From Cycas panzhihuaensis (Eukaryota > Cycadophyta): a DNA stretch of 64,000 bases. Within the stretch, counting starts at the first letter, position 1; each line of letters begins with the position of its first letter. A program made the position numbers and the translations under genes. The DNA lies in assembly GCA_023213395.1 (NCBI GenBank), contig CM041465.1, positions 211,799,741-211,863,740 on the forward strand. Direction: 5' to 3'. Of this stretch, positions 46,750-58,990 are shown in pieces. A model generated the notes under the pieces. The model did no database searches and had not been told where the DNA came from. It worked only from the letters and a program-made list of their open reading frames with translations.

Positions 46750-47376
46750 TCTCCTTTAAAGTAATACAAAAATGAGTAAATAAACTTTGACATCTTGAAT
46801 TACTTGATCATAATCATCAGTAGATTCTTCACATCCAATAATAATAATAGGTTTAACATACTTAATAGTAGTAATCTCATCAGATTCAATAATGCATTCA
46901 ATAATAGCCTATTTATATTCAATAATATATTCATCAATAACATTTTTGACCATGTTCTCTTGATATACCCTTTCATCATGTTCTTAAAAATTTATTTGAT
47001 AATCTTGTGCTTGAAATTTTACTTTGTAAAAACTCCTAAAACTCCTTGTCAAACTTGGATTAAATTTATATTTCAAAATATCCTATGTTTCCTTGATAAT
47101 TTTAACATAATACACATGGGATAATACATCATCATTTAATGTAGAATAGATCCAATCTAGTGCCTTATTATTTATCATTTCAAGTTACTTATTTTCTTTT
47201 TCTTATTCTAGAATTAATTGAGTAGTAGGATAAATAGGCATTGGAACTTTATATCCATGAAAAATAATATCCCGTAAGTCATTTGAAATTAGGTAAGGTT
47301 TTATGCCTCTTGATCACTCTAAATAATTTTTCTCATTAAATAATACTGAACCTAGAAATTCTAAAGAAGATGTCAT
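46750..47376 (-). pseudogene. Copia D gag-like frame
   Basis: Minus strand, starting at an ATG at 47374-47376. One frame of about 200 codons with several TAG/TAA stops: MTSSLEFLGSVLFNEKNYLE, GIKPYLISNDLRDIIFHGYK, ALDWIYSTLNDDVLSHVYYV, then DILKYKFNPSL. This is the copia gag pattern (FNGxNYxxW, W-L-KY). The frame ends near 46755, without the zinc knuckle or protease. Confidence 0.65.
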
Positions 47377-48550
47377 CTTACAAATGCAAATCAACCATAA
47401 CAGGTATATAGCAATCACATCATACTTAAGATATCAACTTGTATCTCTTATCCCTCAAATGCATACAAGATGGGCCACATAGTCATATAGATCTATCAAT
47501 AAGATGATATTAACTCTGTCCTTGATTTTAGGACCTCCTTTTGCCTCCTAGTCTTTTATAAGACTCGATATATAAATTATAATTTTTTTTTTAATACTTT
47601 ACGATAGCCTTCTAGGATTCAAAATTTAATTTCTATAGGGTTAAGAAATAGGCAAAAATATAATGTAGAGGGTGCAAAAGAAAATTTTATCTAGTTACTA
47701 TGTAGGGATCTAATATAAAGTCTAAGTTTTATACTAAAATTTTTATATGAAAATAACACAAAAAATAATCAAATCATATACCAAAATGACTATCTCTAAG
47801 TTAGAATTCCAACAGTTTAGATGATTAAAAAAAAAACTCTTAAAACTTAAAAATATTAAAGAAAATACATAGGTACCCTTTCAAAAAATTAAAAGTAGGT
47901 AAATTAAGGTCTAGTACCCTTCATTAATTAGTCATTGGTCATAGTAAGGTTGCATATGACCTCTTGCTAACATGAAAAGGGCTAACAACTAAAATCCAAA
48001 TCTTATCTAATATAGTTAAATTTTCCAAAACTATTAAAAATAATATATGCCCTAGGCCAAAAATTACTAGTTAAAGTGCATAGGATTTAGTCAATGGGTG
48101 TTGAAATCAAATTATATAGATAAAATTTAATCACAAAATTAATAAAAAATATTATAAATTAATCATAAGATTGTCTAAACTACTTATTCATACCCTAGTG
48201 TTTTCATTATCATACATATATTAGTATCCTTGTCCTAAATTAAAAATTAGCATCTAGTTCGCACTCTAAAATTTCTTATGGTTTGGTCTAATATTTGGTA
48301 ATGTTAGACTTTACATTTTATTAAATGCATATATAGTCAATTAAACATCCCTAAATATATTAATTTATTTTCATTCATACTTGAAGACAACTCTCATATT
48401 CTCAGTCCTTTATACTGGACTAAATAAAGTTATAATCTTATTTATGAGTTTAGTGGTGGTCTAGTTTCTTCAATCTTATATAGTTATTCATCAAACCATA
48501 GATTTCTATGATATAAACTTTAAAAATAGATTGTGAGTTTGATACCAAAG
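47377..48550 (-). other. Probable leader of copia D, with a primer-binding site at 48535-48550
   Basis: AT-rich stretch right of the D gag. At its right end the minus strand reads CTTTGGTATCAAACTC, like the primer-binding sites at 53097 and 61080. I could not match the sequence right of it to the LTR at 45580-46179, so the 5' LTR of D is unproven. Confidence 0.45.
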
Positions 48551-48645
48551 AGATAGATAGAGACAGAGATAGAGAGAGACAGAGACAAAGATAGAGATAG
48601 AGATAGAGACAGAGACAAAGATAGAGATAGAGATAGAGACAGAGA
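48551..48645. repeat. Microsatellite of GATA/GACA type
   Basis: Runs of AGATAG, AGACAG and AGAGAC units for about 95 bases. Confidence 0.95.
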
Positions 48646-51600
48646 GTTATTTTTTCTAATATAAGCCTTGAATTACTATTTTTAATTTTATGGCAGTATT
48701 TGTACATACATTTGGGAGAAAATTAAGGAAATCCTATTCCTTTTATACCTGCTTAGATTAGTTGATATCACATTAGTAATATTGTGTTTAGTGTAGAATT
48801 ATTTACCTTTGTCACTCTCAATATAGTCTCCAAAATAATAAATAATTTAACAACTATTTTATTTGTCATGTATAAAACCACAAAATTAAATATTATAGAT
48901 TCAATCCCTAGTATGTTATACTCACATAAAACCTTAATAAGATATATATAAAATGTTTGTAATAATATATATATAGATGTAGGATATAATATTAGCAATG
49001 TTTGCTATTTATTACATGAGCTTCATAAAGCACTATTATACAAGGAGAAATTATTTCCTTAATTTTAGAATACTCTCCTAAAATTTAGGAACATCAAATA
49101 TAATTCCTTCTCTTGCATATTATATATACATTTATTTCCTATCATTTGCCTAACATTGCATTTGATTACTTACATTTTCCTATTATTTATGTTATGATAT
49201 ATTTGATTGAGCATTTGTTTAGTTTACTTATATATATTGTATCTTTTGTAATGATGATTTATCCACTAAGATATCTCATATATTATAGAGTTATAATAAA
49301 GTTAAATCAACACACAAAATATGCATCTTTTTTTCCATTGTGATGTCTTATTCTTTTGTCACTCTTCACTTACACTTTACTTCTTTTATATTTTTTACCT
49401 TGATTCTAAATGTAATTACTTTTCTTACATATCCAATTATGTAGATCTCTTTGTATATACAAAAATGGAGTATTCATGGCCTAAAAACATATATCCTATA
49501 AGAAATTTATGTTCCTTTTATGATTCATTTTCCTTCCATGGTCTTGTTTCCTATTTCTCAAGGTTGACTTCATAATTAAGCCCTAAAAATAATGTATTTC
49601 TCTCAAAATTTGGCTTTTATATAAATTTAGAAGATTAGTTCTCTAAATTGATTCATTATAAAACCCTTTTCCTTAAGTTTATTTTTCCTTAAGTAATCTT
49701 TGAGTTTGAAACCCTAGGACAACCCTCATTCCTTATTTTCTTCCACTCAAACAAAATAATGTTTTTTATTTTTTTATCTAATTTTGCTATTAGACTAAGG
49801 ATTGATACATAACCTATTTGATACAATTCTATTTCTAGAATTTATATAGTTATTTTATTATTTTTGTTATAATTCTTGCACATCACATCTGACTTTACTA
49901 TACATCATATCATTTATGGATATTTTATAACCATACTATATCTTTTATTCCATGTTCTTATAGTATTTACATTTATATATTGTATCTCACCTTTATAATT
50001 CTTATAATATCACCTTTGTAGTACTACACCTTGACTTCACACATCTTGCAATATTATCGTAACTCGTGTCCACTATTATATGATACTCTATCATGCATTT
50101 CCAATTTATCATTTATAGTGTCACCACATCTACTCTATTATTTATATATAATATCATTTGTTTTAGTAGTATGGTATCTTCTCATGTATTTTATTTTATT
50201 TTCTTATTTAATTTTTTTTTTATTATTACATGTCATTTTCTTATTTTTGATATGTTACATCACTCTCTCATAATTATTGCTTGATTATTTTTCTCTTACA
50301 ATCAACATATTCTTTCATTTATTTAATTTTCTTCTCATGTTTATCATCACTTTAGAGGAATTCTCATGGTATCCTATTAGTATAACTCACATATTTTCTC
50401 ATCTTTAATGAGGCCATCCTTGATTATCTTTTAGATAAGTCATCCATGGTTGTTATATAGTATGTATTATATGATATTATGACATTTATAACTTTTACAT
50501 CATGTAATAAGACAAGGGCACTTAAATTATATGATCCAAATAATGGTCAAATATATGTATCTATCAAGATTAATCACAATTAAAGGCAAAAAGATATCAT
50601 AGGTATATGTTTTCATTACCTTATAAAAAGTTGTTTTCTAAATTAGACTTTGAGTTGATTGGTTAATGATATATAAATATTACTAAGGCCATGGTAGGAA
50701 TAACCATGATGGTTAGTTGATTTGTGATAGATAGAAGCCTATAATAGATAAAAGCTTGTGAAGTGACTAAATGTGATGGTAAATATATTTGTGATGGATA
50801 AAATCTTATAAAGGAAATACCTAAGATAAGAATTATATTCATGATTGATAGATTTACAATGGGTTAATATTATTCTATGAGTAGTCTTAATGTTGACCAC
50901 TTAGTATTCATTAAGGTTAACTAATGAATATTAAAAATTGATATAAAATATGAACAAATAAAAGAACATCAAATACATCATGCTACCATATGAACCCTTA
51001 ATAAATGCATAAGTTAAAACACTTAAAAATAATACTCATAAGAAATCATTATCAAACAAAATCAAATTTTGAGAACATTAAGCCCACCATGTTGAATTTT
51101 CAATAAGTTCAAATGACTATTATTGATTTTGATATAAGAATAAAGATATATGTCTCAGGTAGAGTGAAATTTAATTTATATCACTATCATGGATTGAATG
51201 CATGATTTAGATTCAAAGAATGGATAGATTAATAAAATAAAGTTATCTTAAAATGGTTAACCACTAAGGGTACTACTTCTATAATGGGGAGTGAATTGTA
51301 AAGTGATTGTTTACATAGAAATATTCTATCATTAACATGATAATGACATTGTAATATCTTATTGCTAACCTATCATCACTAACATGCCTATTATGATGAC
51401 ATGGATTTAAGGCATAAGTTTAATGAATAAAGTAAATCTTGATATAAGAAGTTTATATAGGAAATTATGTAGGTGACATGATAAGTTAATAAAAGTGATT
51501 TATTAACCTCACTCACTATTAAAGTAGAAGGGATTAAAATTGAATATTAGCTTGAAAACAAGTCAAAATTTTAAAAATGACACAACTAAAAATCACTATC

Positions 51601-52677
51601 CATATCCTTTTTAAAGAGGAGATGGGGTCATTAGGAAAACTTTCATATATATGAAGAAGCTTCTCACTTAACTTAGTTTTTATTTTCATCATCTTTTAGG
51701 TCAAAAACCCCTCTATAATTCTCATATAGTTTCTATTTTAATCTTCTTCTCCTAACATTTTCTCCCCAGATTATACAATAATTAATCATCTTTCTCCATG
51801 GGGAATTCATAACGGTTATCTATTAGAAAATTATTGAGGCTTATTCTAAGATAGAATTATTTACTTAGTGCATGATCAAAAATTGGAAAATGAGAAGCAA
51901 CGAATTAGAGAATGATTAGTAAATTGTTAAGGCATTACATTATGAGCATCTTAGAATTATTTGTAAATTTAACTATAATATGTCAAGAGCATTTTTTATT
52001 TTTTGATTAAAGAGGTTTATTAGGGATGCCATATAAATTATTTTGTTGTAAAAGAAAATCCCAAAGTGGAGAGAAGATTGTGGAGGAGGAGATCTAGAGT
52101 TCCTCTTCATCCACTGCCTCCATTTCTTCATGCTATAAGTATCTAATTTGGCCACTAGAATGCCCATGGCACTGTGAGAAGTGTAAGAGGATTCCTGTAA
52201 GAGGTGCAGGGTAAGTGGAGGGAGTGGAGGATAGCATGGAAACCATTCCTCCAATTTGAGAGTCTTGGGTTTTACAAGATTATATTTGAAGCTTTTGTGA
52301 GTCCTTTAAGAGCAAGTTAACCCATCTTAAGCTTCATATAGATGATTTTAGGTAGGCCAGATCAATGTGGAGAGAGTTGTTAGTTAGTTTATACAATCAT
52401 TTGGTGGGGTGATAGTTTATAGTTTTGTTAAGGTAAGAGGGAGAAAGAAGGAGTTAGTAGACACCTTGGTTAAGAAATAGATGTTATTTTCCATTATTTA
52501 GTAGTGTCCTAATTTAAAGTAATACATGATCTTTATAGGATGGGTAAGAAATTATTGGATAAGGGGATCCTCATAATGACTATGGTCTTTTTTGATCTAA
52601 TAGTAAGCATATCAATTAAAGACATTAAGGCATCCATGACACTAGTGGTAGTTATTTAGATTATAGTGAGTTATGAC
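48646..52677. other. Unassigned AT-rich DNA
   Basis: About 4 kb. Short hydrophobic frames at 49113-49575 and 50031-50284 reflect base composition. A palindromic CCTAAAATTTAGG at 49074-49089 and the LTR-like look of 51600-51780 (TATA-type TCATATATATGAAG, then CTTCTCCTAAC) hint at old LTR fragments, but I found no partner, primer-binding site or coding motif. Confidence 0.5.
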
Positions 52678-52737
52678 TGTTAGAATAATGTCCATTTGTT
52701 TAAACTACATGCAAAGGCATCTTGGGAACTAGCAAGC
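52678..52737 (+). repeat. Start of the 5' LTR of copia E (split by C)
   Basis: TGTTAGAATAATGTCC... GCAAAGGCATCTTGGG matches the first part of the family LTR (compare TGTTGGGAATAATCCC at 12585). It stops where C begins; the rest of the E LTR resumes at 60826. Confidence 0.7.
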
Positions 52738-53096
52738 TATTGGGATAATGCCTAATTTTCCTATGCAAATGTGCACCTAGGGCCTCTAAAATCTACTTTG
52801 AGCCTCCCTAGGACAACTTGGGCCACCTAAAAGCCGCTAGCAGCTATCAAAGGAGATGACATATCCACCTAAAGTAAGTATTTAATTTATTATTTAATAT
52901 TTTAATATTATTTTTGAATTTTGAATGTTGTCAGGTTGAGGCACTTGTTGTCTTCCCAAATTACTCTATAAATAGGGTGGGAATATGTCCCTAGTGTTTT
53001 TTAACACTACTAACTTACTATTTGAAGATTTATTTTGCTCTAAGAAATAATGCACTCGCACATGTAATCTACCTGCTCTGCACCTCCTTTCCAACA
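52738..53096 (+). repeat. 5' LTR of copia C
   Basis: It starts TATTGGGATAATGCC (TG expected) and ends CTTTCCAACA. It has a TATA box CTCTATAAATAGGG near 52965 and GTGTTTTTTAACACTACT. Confidence 0.9.
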
Positions 53097-53112
53097 TTTG
53101 GTATCAAAGTGA
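53097..53112 (+). promoter_or_regulatory. Primer-binding site of copia C
   Basis: TTTGGTATCAAAGTGA directly after the LTR, the initiator-methionine tRNA type. Confidence 0.85.
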
Positions 53113-55497
53113 GTGTTCATTGGGTATAGGAGTCTCATGTCAACTTATCATGACTATTTTTGGTATGTTATCATGGCTATTCTTGGTATATGATTAATAT
53201 TATTTGATAACAAAATTAAACTATAGGAAAAATCTTTTATATTTGTTAATATTTCATTTATATTACATTTGTTTCAATTTTTAGTTTTGGAACCATTCAT
53301 AGCCAGTTTAGAACCAACAATTATGGGTCTCACATTGCTTAGAACTATTGCACATGACTACTCATTCTATTCAAAATTGAATCCTCTAGCCATCAGAAGA
53401 AATCACACTTGATTTCATTGCCTATGCTGAGCGAAATCTTGCTTAGAGTCTCTATATATCTGGTTTTTACTCTTTTAGCTCTACTGCCTCATTCTAAGTC
53501 TACAAGTAATCATTCATCACAAAATTTCACTAACATCTAGATATCAAGTGTACTTAGCTACCCCTAAAATCTCGTGAGCAACCATGTACTCTGTGAAGAG
53601 TTTGAGTTAAGTGAACCTCCTTGCCTAAGTTTCTCATCATTTTTCCTTTCTTTTTTTAATTATATCAAGTATTTTTTGAAATTTGTTTTATGAATCGAGT
53701 CTGTATATCTAGGCACCCCTCATCTATGTGAAATATTGAGGAATTTTAATCTCTTTTTAGTTCTCATTATGCTCCAAATCACCTCCATTCTCAACATTCT
53801 CACCACCATTCAACTTTTCGCATCACCCTTCTTCTGCGTTGAATACACTTTTGTTTCATGTTTTCTGGTGACATTCTTGATCAATTGACATCTTCAGTGC
53901 TGGTGCCCCCCATCACTCTGTAAAATTGAAGCTTCCTGATCTAATTTTGGTGTTCATTTAGGCTGTAATCTACCTTTGTACTCACGATAAAGTCGCGCAG
54001 TTATGTGATGTTTGAAATCATTTTCTTAATATTGATTTCTTAAAATTTATTTGATTTATATTATAATATATGATTAAGGTTTTAAAAAAATTAATTCTTG
54101 TTAATATATTTTGAGATCTAGGTAGTTTAAAGGGTTTTAGCCCCCTTCATATTAGCCCCCAGCTCATCAGTTGCATGCAACCTCACCTTTTTTAGCCTTA
54201 TTAAGAGGTATTTTTCACTTTTTAAGATATTTTTTGGATTTTAACTCTTTTCAAGAGATGTCAATCCTATTTTGAGTTGCTTGAGGTTTGTAGCCTTTGT
54301 AGAGACCAAGATATGGTTTAAGATTTCTCCATGTGACTGTGCTCCCCATTTTAAAAAGGGCCTAATTTACTTTATTAAGATTTTTCATTATATTTTCACC
54401 TAAAGAGGACCTATCGCATTTATCATTATAACTTATTCCTAGAGTATCATATTCAAATGAAATCAATCTCATTAGAACTATATTTTAGAGATCTTTAGTG
54501 TGGTGTTATCACTTATCTAATTTGAGCTCATTTTAGCTGAATTTTAATCAATCAAAGTGACAACATTTTCTAGCATTCATTCTATTAGCCATAAAGAGGT
54601 TTAATCATGGTTTTTATAATAACTTAATTATTTTAGCTCTGATTTCAGAACCGTAAGAACTGTTAGAAAGGTGATTCAAATTGCTTCATGTTGGAATTAC
54701 TTTTATTTTATTTTGACATCATTTTGTAGGACTTTGAAACTACTCAATTTGAGGTTCTAGTTTATCCCTAAATAAGCTTACTTAGTAATATTTTTTAAGT
54801 ATTTTTTTAATTTAAAACAATTATATTTAAGTATTATCTATTTCTAATTAGTTTCTTATAGTTATTGTTGGCCTTTCATATACATTATAAGCTATTTTGT
54901 ATCCAACTGATATTAATTTGAACTCCTTAAGCTTCAAGAAACCTCAATGTAGCAAAACATTAATCAAGTACTATCTATCTTAATTTTATTTCATTTTTTG
55001 TATTATTAAAGAAATAAAAATAGTTTCTTAGCACTTTTGATCACTTTGAGCATAGTTTTTAGTTAAAAATTACAAGTTTCATATAGTTACTTTTGTTCTT
55101 ATAAACGAATGCTTTGGCATTCGAAATCTAATATCTTTGTCTTGCATATTAATTAAGAAGTCATTTTATTCTTTATCAAAGGTTTTAGTCTTTTTTTCTC
55201 AACTTAAAATTTGCAAAAGTTTAGTTTCAAATTTTATTGATTATTTATTTGTCTCAAAAGATTAAATTAATATTCGTAATACTAGTTGACATTCAAGTAT
55301 TTAGAGTTTCTTGTCACATTGTATCACAATTAAAAGAGCACATAGCTTCTTATCTTTCTTATAAAAATATATTAATTTAAAAGCATTAGTTTATATACTA
55401 GCATATGTTTCTTAGTTTATTTAAAGAAGAAGAGCATCCTTGATTCTTTTACTTGTTTTATTATGATTTGATATAAAAGTTTGTATTATATTTTCAT

Positions 55498-55533
<36 letters not shown>

Positions 55534-56223
55534 CTTACTTAAAAGATTTATTTTTAAGTCATTTTTATTTCTTAAATAAAAGGAATCTTAGAAAAGTTAA
55601 TCAAGACCACATTCAAATTAAAATTTATTCTTACATTAAGAAAGATAATTCCTAAATTAACCAAATCTTTTCCAACCTTATAAGGGGAACATTTAGAACC
55701 CCTAAAGTTACTACCATGCACACGCCAACTGGCTTACTCATATTAGATAAGAAAAGTCATTGGCTATAATGTGTATTAGGTGGCAGGCTGAGGTGGAGAA
55801 CTAGTCTTTATTAGAATTTGGAGACCAAGGCTAGACCTAGAGAGGGTGAGTGCCCTAGTTAGTTCAACCTTTACTACTAGATCTGTCACTAGGCATAAGT
55901 CTAATGCAAGTGAATCAACAACTCAAATAGGTGTAATAACCTTCGTAGCGACTTGCGTCTTGAGTTATATTAAGCCTTGAGCTAACGTACCAGTATATTA
56001 TGTCCTTGTTTCCCCACTTGTGTGCAACTTCCATTAGATAGAATAGCAATGAAAGGTTTCTCTTAGAGACCCTTGGACTTAGAGCCTAGAAGCCTTATTA
56101 GGGATTATGACACTCTGAAAACCTTAGGCAAACTTTAAATATTATTTCTTGGGTTAAATTTTAAATTCAAACCTCTAAAAACCTTACTTTATCTATCATT
56201 TTTTTAAAAACCTTAGCTAAAAG
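53113..56223 (+). other. Long leader of copia C
   Basis: About 3.1 kb without a supported frame. It holds a TA dinucleotide run at 55502-55530 and a conserved block at 55670-56130 that recurs at 63590-64000 (plus), 6716-7160 (minus) and, in part, 1-140 (minus). A GTGAGT word at 55846 inside that block is kept in E and in the inverted A copy. TTAG-type AG lies at 56215-56216, eight bases before the gag ATG. Whether the leader is spliced is unknown. Confidence 0.7.
55670..56130 (+). repeat. Conserved leader block next to gag (C copy)
   Basis: It matches 63590-64000 in the same direction and 6716-7160 in reverse, for example GAGACCAAGGCTAGACCTAG and CTAGATCTGTCACTAGGCAT. It is less AT-rich than the rest of the leader. 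Confidence 0.85.
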
Positions 56224-57330
56224 ATGACATATAAATTTAGAAATATAATAATTCCCAAATTTGATGGTAATAATTTTCTAAACTAGAGTAGGAGAATGAG
56301 ACCCATCCTCATTGCTAATGACATGTAGAAGATTGTAAAAACATGCTACAGTGAGTTAGGACAAAATGCCACTAATGTTAAAAAGGTAACATACAAAGAA
56401 AATGTTAAAAAAGATAATGAAGCAATTGCCCTTATATTCTATGCATTAGAAGATCATATCTTCCACGGGTTTGTGAATTAACTAAATCAAAGGAAATATG
56501 GGATACCCTCCAGTTAATTTATGAAGGAGTTGCATCATCTAAGCTTCAAAACCTTAGGAGCAAATTTAAAATTTTGTTAATGATACCAATAGAATCTATA
56601 ACAAAATTCATAACTAAAGTCCAAGATATAGTAAACTAAATGAGATCACTTAGAGATATATTGACAGAGCAAAGAGTAGTGGAAAAAATATTGAGGTGTG
56701 TAGGTGTTGTCAGAAGGTTTGAAGTGGTAGCAATAAGTATAGTGATTTCTAAAGATCTGAGCACAATAAAGGTGGAATAACAAAGTGCCATGTTGATGTC
56801 AGTTGAAGAGTAATAAATGAAAATGAATCACTTAAACATACCTTTGCTACCAAGTCAAGGATTCAAACTCACTCTCAAGTGGGTATATCAAAATCTAGAG
56901 AATCACCTTCCAAGAGAAGGGATAGAAATCCTAGAAGGGATTTGCGACAAGATCTACCTAAGTACTAGGCTTCACATCAAAGGAGACAAGGAAGAAACCA
57001 ATAAAATGTAAATCCTCCTAGGTATCTAAATTAGGGGAAATAACCTAAGGGGCACTCATCATGCCCCAATTACTAAGGAAATATTCAATCCATAAGATCA
57101 AATCAGGATTATTATGACAATAGATAAAGGAAAAATCTAATTCCACATTATGAGAAAAGGGGATTACCTTCCCACATTAAAAGAACTCATCTAAGAAGCC
57201 AAAATCTAAGTTATGGGAGGAGAGAATCCCTATTTTGCTCCCATTATCATCGTAGTGGTCACATAAAATATAAATATTTCTCAAAATATGGACCACCCAC
57301 CAAAGGGAGTGCAAATACCACTATAGAAAT
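56224..57330 (+). pseudogene. Copia C gag
   Basis: The start ATG at 56224 leads into MTYKFRNIIIPKFDGNNFLN, then a stop in place of W. Shifts follow, then KLQNLRSKFKILLMIPIESI and KFITKVQDIV near 56540-56640, homologous to A gag, then VVEKILRCVGVVRRFEVVAI at 56680-56740. The zinc knuckle region at 57236-57290 reads FCSHYHRSGHIKYKYFSKYG, with most zinc-binding cysteines lost. It shows the full N-terminus that A lacks. Capsid protein, inactive. Confidence 0.8.
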
Positions 57331-58990
57331 AAGGAATAATAATAGATTATTCTTATCTAGTTTTAGTGTCAAAGAAGAAGAGGATGATCATTGGTACATT
57401 GATTTGGGTTGTTTGACCCACATGACTCATAATGAACATCGATTTCATACCTTGGACAAAAGTAAAATAGGATCAATAATGTTTGGCAATGATATGTCCC
57501 ATAAATCAGTTGGTAGAGGTAACATAGCTCTTATGACAAATATAAGATAGTATAAACACCTTGACAATGTATTATATGTTCTTGCCTTAAAGAAAATTTT
57601 ATTATTAGTAGGGTAGATGATAGGAAAAGATTACAAGGTCATATTTAACAATGATGATTATACAATCAAGGACAAAAGGAAAAATAAGGTAATTATTGAA
57701 AAAGGAAAAATGACTAAAGATAGATTATTTAAACCGGTCCTTACTCCATTGGATACTTATACTTTAATAATTATAGTCAAAGTGGGTAGTGACTTATGGA
57801 ATATGAGATTTGGCCATCTTAACTATAGCAGTTTGTCCCTAATGAAAAGAATAGACATAGCTAATGGGTTGTTTAACATCAAAGTAGACAAAACGTTATG
57901 TGAAAGATGCCTACTTGGTAATCATCATAGGAAAAGATTTCTAGATTTTAGTCATCAAGCAATTAATCCACTTTAGCTAGTGTATACAAATATTTATGAT
58001 CCATGGATGTCCCCTCATTAGATGGAGCTCACTACTTCATTACATTCATTGATGATTACACTAGGAAGACATGGGCATTCTTCCTTAAATTCAAATTGAA
58101 TGTATTTCAATACTTTATTGACTTCAAAACCTTTATGGAGTAATAAAGTGCATATAAACTATTCTCTCTAAGATTTGACAATGGGGGAGAATTTATCTCT
58201 AATGAATTTAAAGCATATTGTGTACATTATGGGATTAGAAGGTATCTCACCAATCCCTACATCCCATTACAAAATAGTATAGCAGAAAGGAAGAATCGCA
58301 CAATTATCGAAATGGCAAGGTACATGTTGAAGGATAAAAACTTGGGCCATGAGTTTTGGGTAGAAGTAGTTCATGCATCCATATATCTCCTCAATAGGTA
58401 CTCCACCAAAGCCCTAAGGTGGAAAATACCTAAAGAATCTTAGACCAGTTATAAGATAAACATACATCACTTAAGAGTCTTTGGGTGCCTAGCTTATGTA
58501 CATCTTCCCGACCAAAGGAGATCTAAGTTAGATGAACATAGTATCAAGTGTATATTTATTGGCTATAGCAAAACTTCTAAATCATACAAAGTTTATGATC
58601 TTAAGTCAAAGAGGTTCATGTTGAGTAGAGATATTAAATTTTAGGAAGATGTTTCTTATTAAGATACTCAAGAAAAGAGGAAAGAAGTAGTAATCAATTT
58701 TGATAATTCCACCAAATTAAAGTATGTACCTCTTATATTTGACTCTAGGTGAGTCATCAATGAACCTAGTGGGGAGGGAAGCTCCTCTCAACCTCCACCA
58801 CAAAATCTTCCAAAATGGGTTCAATGGAATCATGATGTAGGCAATATCTTGGATAAAAATCGAAGATCCACTCACTCATATAGGGTAAACTTTGCCCTTA
58901 TGAGATAAGTATTGGAGTCCCATGAGCTTTAAACTTTTGATGAGGCCAATGCATAATGCATTTTGGAGAAAGGTATTGGAAGATGAATAC
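57331..58990 (+). pseudogene. Copia C protease and integrase
   Basis: The protease start at 57390-57430 reads DDHWYIDLGCLTHMTHNEHR, with D-L-G for D-S-G. The integrase zinc finger is open at 57617-57976, with DLWNMRFGHLNYSSLSLMKR and TLCERCLLGNHH: the first H is N and C-E-G-C is C-E-R-C. The core follows with ITFIDDYTRKTW-type residues near 58040-58070, DNGGEFIS at 58180 and NSIAERKNRTIIEMARYMLK at 58275-58335. The C-terminal part has [20 protein letters not shown] and [19 protein letters not shown] at 58470-58610. Stops throughout. Confidence 0.8.

Noticed and set aside
48551-48645. Regular short repeats that might suggest an array
   Set aside because: Units of 6 bases without spacers: a GATA/GACA microsatellite, not a CRISPR array.
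49113-50284. Hydrophobic frames that could be small membrane proteins
   Set aside because: Low-complexity AT-rich composition, no start context, no motif, no repeat of the frame elsewhere.
52000-52670. Possible LINE reverse transcriptase fragment left of element E
   Set aside because: Isolated phrases look RT-like but no catalytic box or continuous frame could be found on either strand.
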